This document shows, one piece after another, positions 34,101 through 44,700 of a stretch of 64,000 bases of DNA. The stretch covers positions 28,821 through 92,820 of the forward strand of contig JAFMOC010001058.1 in the NCBI GenBank assembly GCA_019802505.1, in the 5' to 3' direction. Position numbers and translations under genes: made by a program. The first letter of the stretch is position 1. Each line of letters opens with the position of its first letter. Below the pieces are notes generated by a model. The model was not told where the DNA came from. It saw only the letters and a program-made list of their open reading frames with translations, and made no database searches. The stretch is from Corydoras sp. C115. Taxonomy: Eukaryota > Chordata > Actinopteri > Siluriformes > Callichthyidae.

Positions 34101-37100
34101 AACTTCAGTGGACCTGGGATTTGAACCCCCAACCTTCAGATTGATAGCCCAACACCCTGACCACTGAGCCACCACTCCCATGACACCATGTCTAATGTTT
34201 TTAATTTGCGGATCGCTCCTTGCCCTTATATTGCTACTTTTGGCCTAACCTTATATTGCTAGGTTTGCCCTCCGGGTGGAGTTTCCATGTTCTCCCCGTG
34301 TCCACGTAGGTTTCCTCCGGGTTCTCCGGTTTCCTCCCACAGTCCAAAAACATGGATCAAGGTCAATTGAGTTCTCCAAATTGTCCCATATAGATTGTGT
34401 CTGTGTGAGTGAGTGTGTTCCCAGCGATCGATTGGTGTTCTGTTCTGGGTGTATCTGCCCAGCATCCAAAACGTTCTTCCCTGGATGGGCATGGGGAACC
34501 CCCCCCCACGACCCTAATAGAGGATAAAGCTGAAGATAATGGATGGATGTTAATCTTATATGGTAAAAAAAAAACCAATAATGACTTCTAACGGTGTGGA
34601 CTTTTGTTCCATGTAGCAGAAAGATGTTAACACTTTACCGAGTATTCGAGAGCTGGTCCGACTGGGAACCGGGCAGGGAGATCATCATCTGGCACTGGTA
34701 CACTGGGTTCTTTCCTCCAAGAGCTTTGTTGTAAAGACTATTCTAAAAGAAGAGGTACGTTTTCCAAGGTTTTTGTGTTTACATTATTATAAGAGTTGGC
34801 TCAAGAGTGTGTAGCTTAAATTGTCTCATGTTGTCTCATCACTCTTCTGCTCATCAGTGGACCAAACTCTGCCAGCTGACACAGATCGGGGAGCTCTCGT
34901 CTCCTGTGCCAGACTTCCTTTTTGAGTTGGAGTACTCTGAACAGTTGAGTTCCAGATTTGAGAAGACGAGGGCAGGGCGGGACATTATCTATGCATTCCA
35001 CGGCAGTCGACTGGAGAACTTTCATTCCATCACTCACAATGGTCTGCACTGCCACCTGAATAAGGTTAGCGGCTGACGTTAAACATCCATCCTTCTATTA
35101 TCTTCTGCTTTATCCTATATTAGGGTCGCGGGGGGGGGGTTCCCCATGCCCATCCAGGGGAGAACGTTTCAGGTGCTGGGCAGATAGACACAGGACAGGA
35201 CGCCAAACTATCACTGGGCACACACTCACTCACTCACACAGACACACTCTATATGGGGCAATTTGGAGAATTCAATTGACTTGATCCATGTTTTTGGACT
35301 GTGGGAGGAAACCGGAGAACCCGGAGGAAACCCACGCGGACACGGGGAGAACATGGAAACCACCCAGATGGGGATTCGAACCGGGAATCCCTAGTGCTGA
35401 GAGGCGAACATGCCAAACCACTAAGCCACCGTGCCGCCCCAATTACATATGAATTTAACCTTAACACTAAAAAAGGTAATGAACTTTATATAAACACAAT
35501 TACGGTGGCTTAGTGGTTTAGCATGTTCGCCTCTCAGTGCTAGGGATTCCCGGTTCGAATCCCCATCTGGGTGGAGTTTCCATGTTCTCCCCGTATCCGC
35601 GTGGGTTTCCTCCGGGTTCTCCGGTTTCCTCCCACAGTCCAAAAACATGGATCAAGGTCAATTGAGTTCTCCAAATTGTCCCATATAGAGTGTGTCTGTG
35701 TGAGTGAGTGTGTGCCCAGTGATGGATTGGCGCCCTGTCCTGGGTGTATCTGCCCAGCGCCCGAAACGTTCTCTCCTGGATTGGGATCCAGCCCAACCGT
35801 GATGGGGATTCGAACCGGGAATCCCTATTGCTGAGAGGAGAACATGCCAACCACTAAACCACCGTGCCGCCCTACTGGCATATATTTAGTATAATCTTGT
35901 TAATCAGGTGTTCTTCTGTTTCTGTTTTGTAGACATCACTGTTTGGAGAAGGCACTTATCTCACCAGTGACCTCAGTATGGCTTTTCTCTACAGTCCTCA
36001 TGGCAACGGCTGGTCTCAGAGCATTCTGGGTCCAGTTCTAAGCTGTATCGCCGTGTGTGAGATCATCGATCATCCAGATGTGAAGTGTCAGGTAAAGAAG
36101 AAAGGTAATGTCCATCATAAGACATGTTTCCAATCATAAATATTTAGCTGCATTTCGGCCTTAAAGCACTGAGATTACCCCAGACATCGTAAACCCTTTA
36201 ATGATCGTATCGGGGATGGGGTTGCCCATTCACAAATCTCTTCATCAGACCCCCTCAGATCTCACTGACCTCTTGCGTCTTCACACTCCAGCTCGAACCC
36301 TGCGATCAGTTGACCTTGATCCATGTTTTTGGACTGTGGGAGGAAACCGGAGAACCCGGAGGAAACCCACACGGACACGGGGAGAACATGGAAACTCCAC
36401 CCAGATGGGGATTCAAACCGGGAATCCCTAGTGCTGAGAGGAGAACATGCTAAACCACTAAGCCACCGTGCTGCCCATAAATATCCATCCATCCCATCCA
36501 TTATCTTCCGCTTCATCCTATATATGGGGTCGCGGGGGGGGGTTCCCCATGCCTATCCAGGGGAGAACGTTTCAGGCGCTGGGCAGATACACCCAGGACA
36601 GGACACCAATCTATCACTGGACACACACTCACTCACACAGACACACTCTATATGGGGCAATTTGGAGAACCCAATTGACTTGATTCATGTTTTTGGACTG
36701 TGGGAACCCGGAGAACCCGGAGGAAACCCACACGGACACGAGGAGAACATGGAAACTCCACCCAGATTGGGATTCGAACCGGGAATCTCTACTGCTGAAA
36801 GGAGAACATGCTAAACACTAAGCCACTGTGCCGACCATGTATTATTATTATTATTATTATTCAGGGGTGGCACAGTGGCTTAGTGGTTGGCATGTTCTCC
36901 TCTCAGCACTGGGGATTCCTGGTTCGAATCCCAATCTAGGTGGAGTTTCCATGTTATCCCCATGTCCACATGGGTTTCCTCCGGGTTCTCCGGTTTCCTC
37001 CCACAGTCCAAAAACATGGATCAAATCAATTGAGTTCTCCAAATTGCCCCATATAGACTGTGTGTCTGTGTGAGTGAGTGTGAGCCCAGTGATAGATTGG

Positions 37101-39290
37101 CGTCCTGTCCTGGGTGTATCTGCCCAGCGCCCGAAACGTTCTCCCCTGGATGGACATGGGGACCCCCCCCCCCCCCCCCCCCGCGACCCTAATAGAGGAT
37201 AAAGCGGAAGATAAATGGATGGATATTAAGAAATATTTGTTCTGTATTGTTTTGTTTTGTTGGGTTTTAGTTCTGAGCTTTACAAAAATATTTCAGACTC
37301 TGTTGAACTTGATCGCAAGCGTTTAAGGGCAAGAAATAGCGAAGGCGGCGACGTGCCTGAGAAGTACTTCGTGGTCACCAACAACGAGTTGCTGCGAGTG
37401 AAGTACCTGCTGGTTTACTCTGAAAAGCGGTACAGAACGAGGTAAGCTTTAATATACAGTACCAGTCCAAAGTGTGGACACGCCCCCTTATGGCTCCATT
37501 GTCTATTTTATTTTCCACTTCTCATATAGATGGACTTTGTAGTTTTAATAATTCCAGACTGTAGTCCATCTGTGTTCTTTGTTGTTGTTAGTTCTCTGTT
37601 GGTTCTCTGTTCTCTGTTGGTCAGGAGCATCACAGAACAGGTATCATTTGGGTGCTGGATTGTTTCTGGTCAGTTCTGCAGTGACACTGATGTGGTGAGG
37701 GGGGTTTCCTCCTTAAAATAACAACTTAACGGGGAGTTTTGTCTTGCCACTGTCTCTTCGGCTTGCTCTTTGGGGGTTTAAAGGCTTTTCATTCTGTAAA
37801 GCTGCTTTGTGACAATGTACTGTTGTAAAAAGCGCGACATAAATAAATAACTTGAACTTGAACTTGGGACACGGTGGTTTAGTGGTTAGCATGTTCTCCT
37901 CTCAGCACTAGGGATTCCCGGTTCGAATCCCCATCTGGGTGGAGTTTCCATGTTCTCCCCTTGTCCACGTGGGTTTCCTCCGGGTTCTCCGGTTTCCTCC
38001 CACAGTTCAAAAACATGGATCAAGTCAATGGAATTGCTCCAAATTGCCCCATATAGAGTGTGTCTGTGTGAGTGAGTGTGTGTCCAGTGATAGATTGGCA
38101 TCCTGTCCTGGGTGTATCTGCCCAGCGCCCGAGACGTTCTCCCCTGGATGGACATGGGAGGTGGGGGCAACCCTAGTAGAGGATAAAGATAATGGATGGA
38201 TTTTCTAAAGGTGACATGGTGGCTTAGTGGTTAGCATGTTCTCCTCTCAGCACTAGGGATTCAGGTTCGAATCCCAATCTGGGTGGAGTTTCCATGTTCT
38301 CCCCGTGTCCGCGTGGGTTTCCTCCGGGTTCTCCGGTTTCCTCCCACAGTTCAAAAACATGGATCAAGTCAATTGAGTTCTCCAAATTGCCCCATATAGA
38401 GTGTGTCTGTGTGAGTGAGTGTGTGCCCAGCGATGGATTGGCGCCCTGTCCTGGGTGTATCTGCCCAGCGCCCGAGATGTTCTCCCCTGGATGGACATGG
38501 GGAACCCCCCCGCGACCCTAATAGAGGATAAAGCGAGAGATAATGAATGAATGAATGAACTTGGGTTTTTAGTGCAGCAGTGCTGCTGGAGTTTCATTTA
38601 AACACCTCAGTGACACTGCTGGGATAGGAATAATGCCCCCACCCAATAATACCTGCTCTGTGGGGGTACTCTTGGGGTCCTGACCATTAGAACAGAGTAA
38701 AGTGGACATACAGTATGTACTTTAGTCCATCTGTGTCCTTTGTTGTTGTTAGTCCTCTGTTGGTTCTCTGTTCTCTGTTGGTCAGCAGCATCACAGAACA
38801 GGTATCATTTGGGTGGTGGATTGTTTCTGGTCAGTTCTGCAGTGACACTGATGTGGTGAGGGGGGTTTTAGTGCTGCTGGAGTTTCATTTAAACACCTCA
38901 GTGACACTGCTGGGATAGAAATAATGCCCCAACCCAATAATACCTGCTCTGTGGGGGTACTATTGGGGTTCTGACCATTAGAACAGGGTAAAGTTCCTCA
39001 AAAACCAAAGAGACACCAAAGCTTGTGGCTGAAACTTGCCCAGGCAGCAGGCATGCATGTGAAACTCTGGATTGGTTCAGTGAAACGTGTGGAAATGTGA
39101 GGAATCGCTGTGAGAAATGTTGATGTGGTCGTTTTGGATCTCTGTGCTTTGCAGACATGCTCATGGAACCTCATGGCTGGTCAGACACCACTTTGCCATT
39201 ATGATGGGTCTCTACCTGCTGCTGCTCATGTTCATCGGTGCCTTCAGCTCCACTACCTTTCAGACATTCTGGCATAAAATCTTCCGGTGA
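30989..39290 (+). CDS. parp16: Protein mono-ADP-ribosyltransferase PARP16
   Basis: PARP16 is a tail-anchored ER enzyme that transfers single ADP-ribose units from NAD+ to proteins; in mammals it acts on PERK and IRE1 in the unfolded protein response. Coding exons: 30989-31177, 34617-34754, 34858-35064, 35933-36104, 37297-37441, 39155-39290. All introns are GT-AG, phases agree, and the joined frame is 328 codons plus stop, close to the mammalian length (about 322). The N-terminal helical domain has LRCSLFVAALQNYKRDSVLR. The catalytic domain has AFHGSRLENFHSI (His157), GEGTYLTSDLS (Tyr187) and KYFVVTNNELLRVKYLLVY (Tyr259), the H-Y-Y triad of this family. A hydrophobic segment near 297-314 is the C-terminal membrane anchor, leaving a short luminal end WHKIFR. 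The ATG lies 7 bp inside an exon with an upstream acceptor, so a noncoding first exon further left is likely. The gene is intact. Confidence 0.97.
31388..32215. repeat. Three family A SINEs in parp16 intron 1
   Basis: A plus-oriented 3' fragment (31388-31515), a full minus copy (31557-31912), and a minus copy lacking the tail with a core deletion (31993-32215). The AT-rich spacers share AGAATAAAATAAAAATAAAGTA, which suggests local duplication. Confidence 0.82.
32303..32497 (+). repeat. Family C repeat, interrupted copy
   Basis: Matches the copies at 12725 and 37702 up to AAAAAGCGCTCTATAAATAA. The missing end (CTTGAACTTGAACTTGGGA) reappears at 33381 after the pogo-like insertion. Confidence 0.85.
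32500..33378 (+). mobile_element. Pogo/Tigger-like DNA transposon
   Basis: Ends are CCGTATTTTCCGGACTATAA on the left and its inverse near 33360-33378 on the right, bounded by TA on both sides. Subterminal repeats of GCGCCTTATA motifs are present at both ends. It carries the C-terminal part of a pogo-type transposase. The uninterrupted paralogue at 37702-37867 shows the empty site, proving the insertion boundaries. Confidence 0.92.
32726..33110 (+). pseudogene. Pogo-like transposase C-terminal remnant
   Basis: Frame at 32726-32935 gives NPELAVIPGGLNKELRPLDI followed by VNGAFKVK and WERWM-DGEHTFTKT, matching the end of the DDD catalytic domain of pogo/Tigger transposases. After a frame change the next segment reads WIVDAWAEVSA and VVRAFAKAG, then an acidic end (FNSDTEDED). 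The DNA-binding region and first catalytic residues are deleted. Confidence 0.87.
33622..33950 (+). repeat. Family A SINE with short core deletion
   Basis: Starts GGCGGCATGGAGG. The GTGTGTCCAGTGATAGATTGG segment is replaced by GAGATGGG. Confidence 0.82.
33975..34180 (-). repeat. Family B SINE
   Basis: About 200 bp, close to the copy at 5155: same TTTATCCAAAGCGACTTACA, same GGGATTTGAACCCCCAACC, head GGTGGCTCAGTGG on the minus strand. Confidence 0.8.
34274..34550 (+). repeat. Family A SINE, head missing
   Basis: Starts at GGGTGGAGTTTCC; tail GGATGGATGT. It ends about 65 bp before parp16 coding exon 2. Confidence 0.83.
34617..34754 (+). CDS. parp16: parp16 coding exon 2
   Basis: 46 codons between ...CCATGTAG and GTACGT, encoding QKDVNTLPSIRELVRLG to TILKEE. 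A second AG three bases downstream (CAG) could be used and would drop the first Gln. Confidence 0.92.
34858..35064 (+). CDS. parp16: parp16 coding exon 3 (catalytic His)
   Basis: 69 codons between CTGCTCATCAG and GTTAGC. Contains the NAD-binding IIYAFHGSRLENFHSI motif and ends at HCHLNK. Confidence 0.95.
35087..35872. repeat. Family A SINEs in parp16 intron 3
   Basis: Minus copy 35087-35440. Then a plus copy 35504-35790 whose 3' end is replaced by a minus-oriented head fragment (35790-35872, GGGGATTCGAACCGGGAAT to CCACCGTGCCGCC). The composite has tRNA-like heads at both ends, pointing outward. Confidence 0.82.
35933..36104 (+). CDS. parp16: parp16 coding exon 4 (catalytic Tyr)
   Basis: Acceptor CTGTTTTGTAG, donor GTAATG. 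Encodes TSLFGEGTYLTSDLS and ends in phase 1 after VKKK. An in-frame GTAAAG earlier in the exon could act as an alternative donor but the downstream one preserves the conserved KKK-D junction. Confidence 0.95.
36308..37228. repeat. Three family A SINEs in parp16 intron 4
   Basis: A minus fragment lacking the 3' half (36308-36475), a full minus copy (36484-36836) and a full plus copy (36864-37228). The last has a C-run of about 18. A short (TTA)n run separates the latter two. Confidence 0.85.
37297..37441 (+). CDS. parp16: parp16 coding exon 5
   Basis: Acceptor AAAATATTTCAG, donor GTAAGC. Completes the Asp split codon and encodes YFVVTNNELLRVKYLLVY, ending with AG of a split Arg codon. Confidence 0.95.
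37454..37560 (+). repeat. Tc1-like terminal fragment
   Basis: The sequence ACAGTACCAGTCCAAAGTGT followed by GGACACGCCCC resembles the terminal repeat of common fish Tc1 elements. No transposase or second end is seen. Confidence 0.4.
37561..37701 (+). repeat. Repeat family D, left copy
   Basis: Contains GTCCATCTGTGTTCTTTGTT, GGTATCATTTGGGTG and GCAGTGACACTGATGTGGTG, which recur at 38724-38866. It is cut at GAGGGGGGTTT, where the family C copy begins. Confidence 0.75.
37702..37867 (+). repeat. Family C repeat, uninterrupted 3' copy
   Basis: Reads through AAAAAGCGCGACATAAATAA directly into ATAACTTGAACTTGAACTTG. This is the empty-site reference for the pogo-like insertion at 32500. Confidence 0.85.
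37868..38560 (+). repeat. Two family A SINEs in parp16 intron 5
   Basis: Copies at about 37868-38199 and 38211-38560, both near full length. Confidence 0.87.
38563..39000 (+). repeat. Repeat family D, two partial copies
   Basis: GTGCTGCTGGAGTTTCATTT and AACACCTCAGTGACACTGCTG occur at about 38580 and 38871. The second copy is complete from GTCCATCTGTGTCC; the first continues what 37701 lacks. The original repeat was therefore split by family C and SINE insertions. Confidence 0.75.
39155..39290 (+). CDS. parp16: parp16 last coding exon (membrane anchor)
   Basis: Acceptor TCTGTGCTTTGCAG. Encodes the hydrophobic FAIMMGLYLLLLMFIGAF anchor and WHKIFR, stop TGA at 39288-39290. Confidence 0.95.
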
Positions 39291-39528
39291 TTGTAAGCTG
39301 CATCGCCACATGCAGTTCTCCAAAGTGCCTTTTCCTTTATCTGTAGACAGAATCAAGAATCACCTTCTCACCCATAAAGAGAACAGTGCTCAGGAATATG
39401 TTTCATCGTTCTGTATGTACAGTATGTTTTAAACAACAGATAAACATCCTTTTTTACTAACATCAACTTACTGTCGTCAGATAAGAGGTGAACGTCCGGT
39501 CTGTAGAGAGGTTTTACACTGATGTGCT

Positions 39529-39538
<10 letters not shown>

Positions 39539-39565
<27 letters not shown>

Positions 39566-39990
39566 ATAAAATATTTATGTGTATAAAACATGTCTTTATA
39601 TATATATATATATAGGCACGGTGGTTTAGTGGTTGGCATGTTCTCCTCTCAGCACTAGGGATTCCCGGTTCGAATCCCCATCTGGGTGGAGTTTCCATGT
39701 TCTCCCCGTGTCCGCATGGGTTTCCTCCGGGTTCTCCGGTTTCCTCCCACAGTCCAAAAACATGGATCAAGTCAATTGAGTTCTCCAAATTGCCCCATAT
39801 AGAGTGTGTCTGTGTGAATGAGTGTGTGTCCAGTGATTGATTGGCGCCCTGTCCTGGGTGTATCTGCCCAGCGCCCGAAACGTTCTCCCCTGGATGGGCA
39901 TGGGGAACCCGCCCCCCCCCCCCCACGACCCTAATAGAGGATAAAGCGTGAGATAATGAAGGAATGAATGAATGAATGAATGAATATATA

Positions 39991-40072
<82 letters not shown>

Positions 40073-40103
40073 AACATATGCATACACACATATGTGTGTG
40101 TAT

Positions 40104-40179
<76 letters not shown>
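39539..40179. repeat. (TA)n runs flanking a family A SINE
   Basis: TA runs at 39539-39564, 39598-39614, 39994-40064 and 40101-40179. A full plus-oriented SINE (39615-39985) starts directly after TATATA and its GAATGAATG tail grades into the long TA run. The last two runs surround CATATGCATACACACATATG, so the whole is strongly self-complementary. Confidence 0.92.
39565..39570 (+). terminator. Candidate polyadenylation signal of parp16
   Basis: AATAAA about 275 bp after the stop, at the edge of a (TA)n run. Context is low-complexity, so the true signal could be elsewhere. Confidence 0.35.
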
Positions 40180-40183
<4 letters not shown>

Positions 40184-40734
40184 AATACAAATGTGTGTAT
40201 GTGTATACACAGTGTTTTTCTGATTTCCAGAATCAATATAAATATTAATGATCAAGACAAATCGATACTGAAAACATCTGTCTGTTCATCTAAACACTCG
40301 AGCTGTATTTTAGCTTTATACATCTGAAGATAGATGTAAACCGTTACATGGTATAAACATTTCTGTCATTTTTAATTAGATAAATTTTTGTGATCTTGTT
40401 GATTTGTTATACATTAGTGATGCTGACGTGCTGAAATGGAATGAATTTAAAAAAATGTCTTCAGTTAAACCTCATCTGTTCATTCACACTGTGTTCGTTC
40501 ATGTCTCAAAACAGCGATACTGTACACTCACCGAGCACTTTATACTGAAGCAGTCCAGATAGTGACCCCTACAGTTACCTGACCAGCTGATTGAGGGTGG
40601 AGGACCGAGAACTGTCTCCACACCGCTGTCCATCCCATGATTGTTGGTGCCAGGACGTTTGATTTGAGGTTTTCTGCTGATTTACATTTAGTCGTTTAGC
40701 AGATACTTTCATCTAAATCAACTTACAAATGAGG
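40180..40734. other. Intergenic; Tc1-type and family B fragments
   Basis: From about 40517, GTACACTCACCGAGCACTTTAT and CATGATTGTTGGTGCCAG resemble a common fish Tc1-like element of which only traces remain. At 40682-40730 there is a family B SINE tail fragment (TTTACATTTAGTCGTTTAGC). The rest is unremarkable. Confidence 0.45.
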
Positions 40735-41850
40735 GGCGGCATGGTGGTTTAGTGGTTTAGCATGTTCTCCTCTCAGCACTAGGGATTCCCGGTTCTAATC
40801 CCAATCTGGGTGGAGTTTCCATGTTCTCCCCGTGTCCACGTGGGTTTCCTCCGGGTTCTCCGGTTTCCTCCCACAATCCAAAAACATGGATCGAGGTCAA
40901 TTGAATTCTCCAAATTGCCCCATATAGAGTGTGTCTGTGTGAGTGAGTGTGTGCTGAGTAATAGATTGGTGTCCTGTCCTGGGTGTATTTGCCCAGGGCC
41001 CGAAACGTTCTCCCCTGCATGGGCATGGGGAACCACCCCCCCCCCCGCGACCCTAATAGAGGATATAGTGGAAGATAATGGATGGATGGAACTTACAAAT
41101 GAGGGGCGGCACGGTGGTTTAGTGGTTGGCATGTTCTCCTCTCAGCGCTAGGGATTCCCGGTTGGAATCCCCATCTGGGTAGAGTGTCCATGTTCTCCCC
41201 ATGTCCGCGTGGGTTTCCTCCGGATTTCCTCAAGTTTCCCCCCACAGTCCAAAAACATGGATCGAGGTCAATTGAATTCTCCAAATTGCCCCATATAGAG
41301 TGTGTTTGTGTGAGTGAGTGTGTGTCCAGTGATAGATTGGACAGATAGTCCTGTCCTGCGTGTATCTGCCCTGCGCCCGAAACGTTCTCCCCTGGATGGG
41401 CATGGGAAACCCCCCCCCACCCCCGCGACCCCAATAGAGGATATAGTGGAAGATAAAGAATGAATGGAACTTACAAATGAGGGGCAGCATGGTGGTTTAG
41501 TGGTTGGCATGTTCTCCTCTCAGCACTAGGGATTCAGGTTCTAATCCCGATCTGGGTGGAGTTTCCATGTTCTCCCCGTGTCCGCGTGGGTTTCCTCCAG
41601 GTTCTCCGGTTTCCTCCCACAGTCCAAAAACATGGATCAAGGTCATTGACATTTGGCATTTGGTCATTTCGCAGACGCTTTTATCCAAAGCGACTCCAGA
41701 GGAGAACGTCAATTGAATTCTCCAAATTGCCCCATATAGAGTGTGTCTGTGTGAGTGAGTATGTGTCCAGTGATAGATTGGTGTCCTGTCCTGGGTGTAT
41801 CTGCCCAGCGCCCGAAACGTTCTCCCCCCCCCTCTGTGATACTAGAAGAG
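40735..41850 (+). repeat. Three family A SINEs in tandem, third interrupted
   Basis: Copies at about 40735-41090, 41105-41468 and 41484-41850. Each is preceded by ACTTACAAATGAGGGGC, so they are tandem duplicates of one locus. The third has a family B fragment (41648-41697, with GACGCTTTTATCCAAAGCGA) inside its core. Confidence 0.87.
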
Positions 41851-41855
41851 GATGA

Positions 41856-42299
41856 AATGAACTTACAAATGGGAGAACAACTCGTCAGTATTTAAGGAGG
41901 AACCAGCTACCATAGTATCGTCGATCCTGATCGTTCTCCAATATGGTTTTAATGCCCTACTGTTTTGATTTTATAGATAGTGCTGCTGGAGGAGATGTGT
42001 TTTGAGTTGTTTTTAGAAGATACCATAGACAGAGTCAGGAAGATCGTTCCATCACACAGCAGGGGTGCGCTGGTGGTGATACGGGGTGAGAATCAACTCC
42101 ACGGTGAGGTTGAGAGACATTCGTCACTAGAGCGAGGTGAACGAGTCGGGGGTATCTTTAAAAAGTAGAGTTAAGGTAAGAGGGGTCAGATGTTCATCAC
42201 GATGTACACGCGGGCGCCGACTGTTTAATCATTAAAATGAAATGCAATCGACCTGAATTGTTTTTATTTATTCATATAAATTACCATTTCATATAATTA
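41856..42299. other. Intergenic, possible old repeat
   Basis: The stretch 41970-42165 (GGAGGAGATGTGTTTTGAG, GTTCCATCACACAGCAGGG) resembles a repeat seen in many fish genomes, but I cannot name it. No gene supported. Confidence 0.3.
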
Positions 42300-42640
42300 A
42301 TCCATTATCTTCCCCTTTATCCTCTATTAGGGTCGCGGGGGGGGGTTCCCCATGCCCATCTAGTGGAGAACGTTTCGGGCGCTGGGCAGATACACCCAGG
42401 AGAGGGTGCCAATCTATCGCTGGGCACACACTCACTCACACAGACACACTCTATTTGGGGCAATTTGGAGAACTCAATTGACTTGATCCATGTTTTTGGA
42501 CTGTGGGAGGAAACCGGAGAACCCGGAGGAAACCCACGCAGACACGGGGAGAACATGGAAACTCCACCCAGATTGGGATTCGAACCGGGAACCCCTAGCG
42601 CTGAGAGGAGAACATGCCAACCACTAAACTAAGCCGCCCT
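42300..42640 (-). repeat. Family A SINE
   Basis: Full length except the last head bases (ends CTAAACTAAGCCGCCC). Confidence 0.85.
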
Positions 42641-42675
42641 ATTTATTTATTTATTTTTAATAAAATACACACACA

Positions 42676-43640
42676 AGGCGGCACGGTGGCTTAGTGGTTG
42701 GCATGTTCTCCTCTCAGCACTAGGGATTCCCGGTTCGAATCCCCATCTGGGTGGAGTTTCCATGTTCTCCCCGTGTCTGCGTGGGTTTCCTCCGGGTTCT
42801 CCGGTTTCCTCCCACAGTCCAAAAACATGGATCAAGTCAATTGAGTTCTCCAAATTGCCCCATATAGAGTGTGTCTGTGTGAGTGAGTGTGTGTCCAGCG
42901 ATAGATTGGCGCCCTGTCCTGGGTCTATCTGTCCAGCGCCCGAAATGTTCTCATGGGGATGCATGGGGAACCCCCCCCGCGACCCTAATATAGGATAAAG
43001 TGGAAGATAATGGGTGGATGGGGTGGCACGGTGGCTTAGTGTTTAGCATGTTCTCCTCTCAGCGCTAGGGATTCCCGGTTTGAATCCTGATCTGGGTGGA
43101 GTTTCCATGTTCTCCCCATGTCCACGTGGGTTTCCTCCGGGTTCTCCGGTTTCCTCCCACAGTCCAAAAACATGGATCAAGTCAATTGAGTTCTGCAAAT
43201 TGCCCCATATAGTGTATGTGTGAGTGAGACATTTTTATTTGTTCATTGTATAACCTGCTCACAATCCGGTGCTGAAGTCTTACATGTTCTGAGGGCAAAA
43301 GGCTGAAAGCACCACCTAACATGTTCCCATTGTTTACACTGACAAATTGGGGCAATTAAATATCTTCACTTCATACACTGGGCAGCACGGTGGTTTAGTG
43401 GTTAGCATGTTCTCCTCTCAGCGCTAGGGATTCCCGGTTCGAATCCCCATCTGGGTGGAGTCCCCATGTTCTCCCCGTGTCCACGTTGGTTTCCTCCGGG
43501 TTCTCCAGCATCTTGACACAGTTCAAATTGCCCCATATAGAGTGTGTGTGTCTAAGTAAGTGGATCCTCTGGATGGGCATGGGGACCCCCGGGCCCCCCC
43601 CCCCCCCCCCGACCCTAGTAGAGGATAAAGCAGAAGATGT
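42676..43640 (+). repeat. Three family A SINEs
   Basis: Full copy 42676-43020, a copy lacking the 3' third immediately after it (43021-43230), and a copy with a large core deletion and long C-run (43380-43640). Confidence 0.85.
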
Positions 43641-43948
43641 AAGTACAGCAAAAAAAAAAATCCAGTTTGCTTTGTTAAAATTCACACAAAGTTTTTATTT
43701 TAAAGACATTTAATAAATAAGTCTATAAAACGTGAAATTCCATTTCTTTTTTTGCTGAATTGCATTTTTATGAGGAAATCTCTTGCAGTTTCACCAGGTT
43801 CCAGTTCTCAGTCATTTCGGGACAAAAGAAACATCATGCATTCTGAATGTGAAGTAAGTGTCCTGCGTTATTCTGTCTTTGACTGAAATCTAACCAACGT
43901 TTTATTAACGTCCACTCCTGAACAAAAAAACTAAACCTGGACAAACCA

Positions 43949-44700
43949 TCCATCCATCCATCATCTCCTGCTTTATCCTCTATTAGGGTGGCGGTGGGGT
44001 TCCTCATGCCCATCCAGGGGAGAACGTTTCGGGCGTTGGGTAGATACACCCAGGACAGGGTGCCAATGTATCGCTGGAAACACTCACTCACACAGACACA
44101 CACTATATGGGGCAATTTGGAGAATTCAATTGACTTGATCCATGTTCTTGAACTGTGGGAGGAAACCGGAGAACCTGGAGGAAACCCACGTGGACACGGG
44201 GAGAACATGGAAACTCCACCCAGATTGGGATTTGAACCGGGAATCCCCAGCGCCGAGAGAAGAACATGATAACCACTAAGCCACCGTGCCGCCCAGTGTA
44301 TGAAGTGAAGATATTTAATTGCCCCAATTTGTCAGTGTAAACAATGGGAACGTTAGGTGGTGCTTTCAGCCTTTTGCCCTCAGAACATACAAGACTTCAG
44401 CTCCGGATTGTGAGCAGGTTATACAATGAACAAATAAAAACGTCTCTCACTCACAGACACACTCTATATGGGGCAATTTGGAGAACTCAATTGACCTTAA
44501 TCCATGTTCTTGGACTGTGGGAGGAAACCGGAGAACCCGGAAGAAACCCATGCAGACACGGGGAGACCATGGAACCTCCACCCAGATTGGGATTTGAACC
44601 TGGATTTGACCCTGGAATCCCTAGCGCTGAGAGGAGAACATGCCAACCACGTGACCCAAGTAGAGGATAAAGCGAAGGTTAAAGGATGGATGGATCTTGT
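43949..44700 (-). repeat. Two family A SINEs flanking duplicated unique sequence
   Basis: Copies at 43949-44294 and about 44450-44700. The spacer 44300-44440 is an inverted copy of 43240-43380: AAATTGGGGCAATTAAATATC and TGTTCCCATTGTTTACACTG in one match GATATTTAATTGCCCCAATT and CAGTGTAAACAATGGGAACG in the other. Confidence 0.85.
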
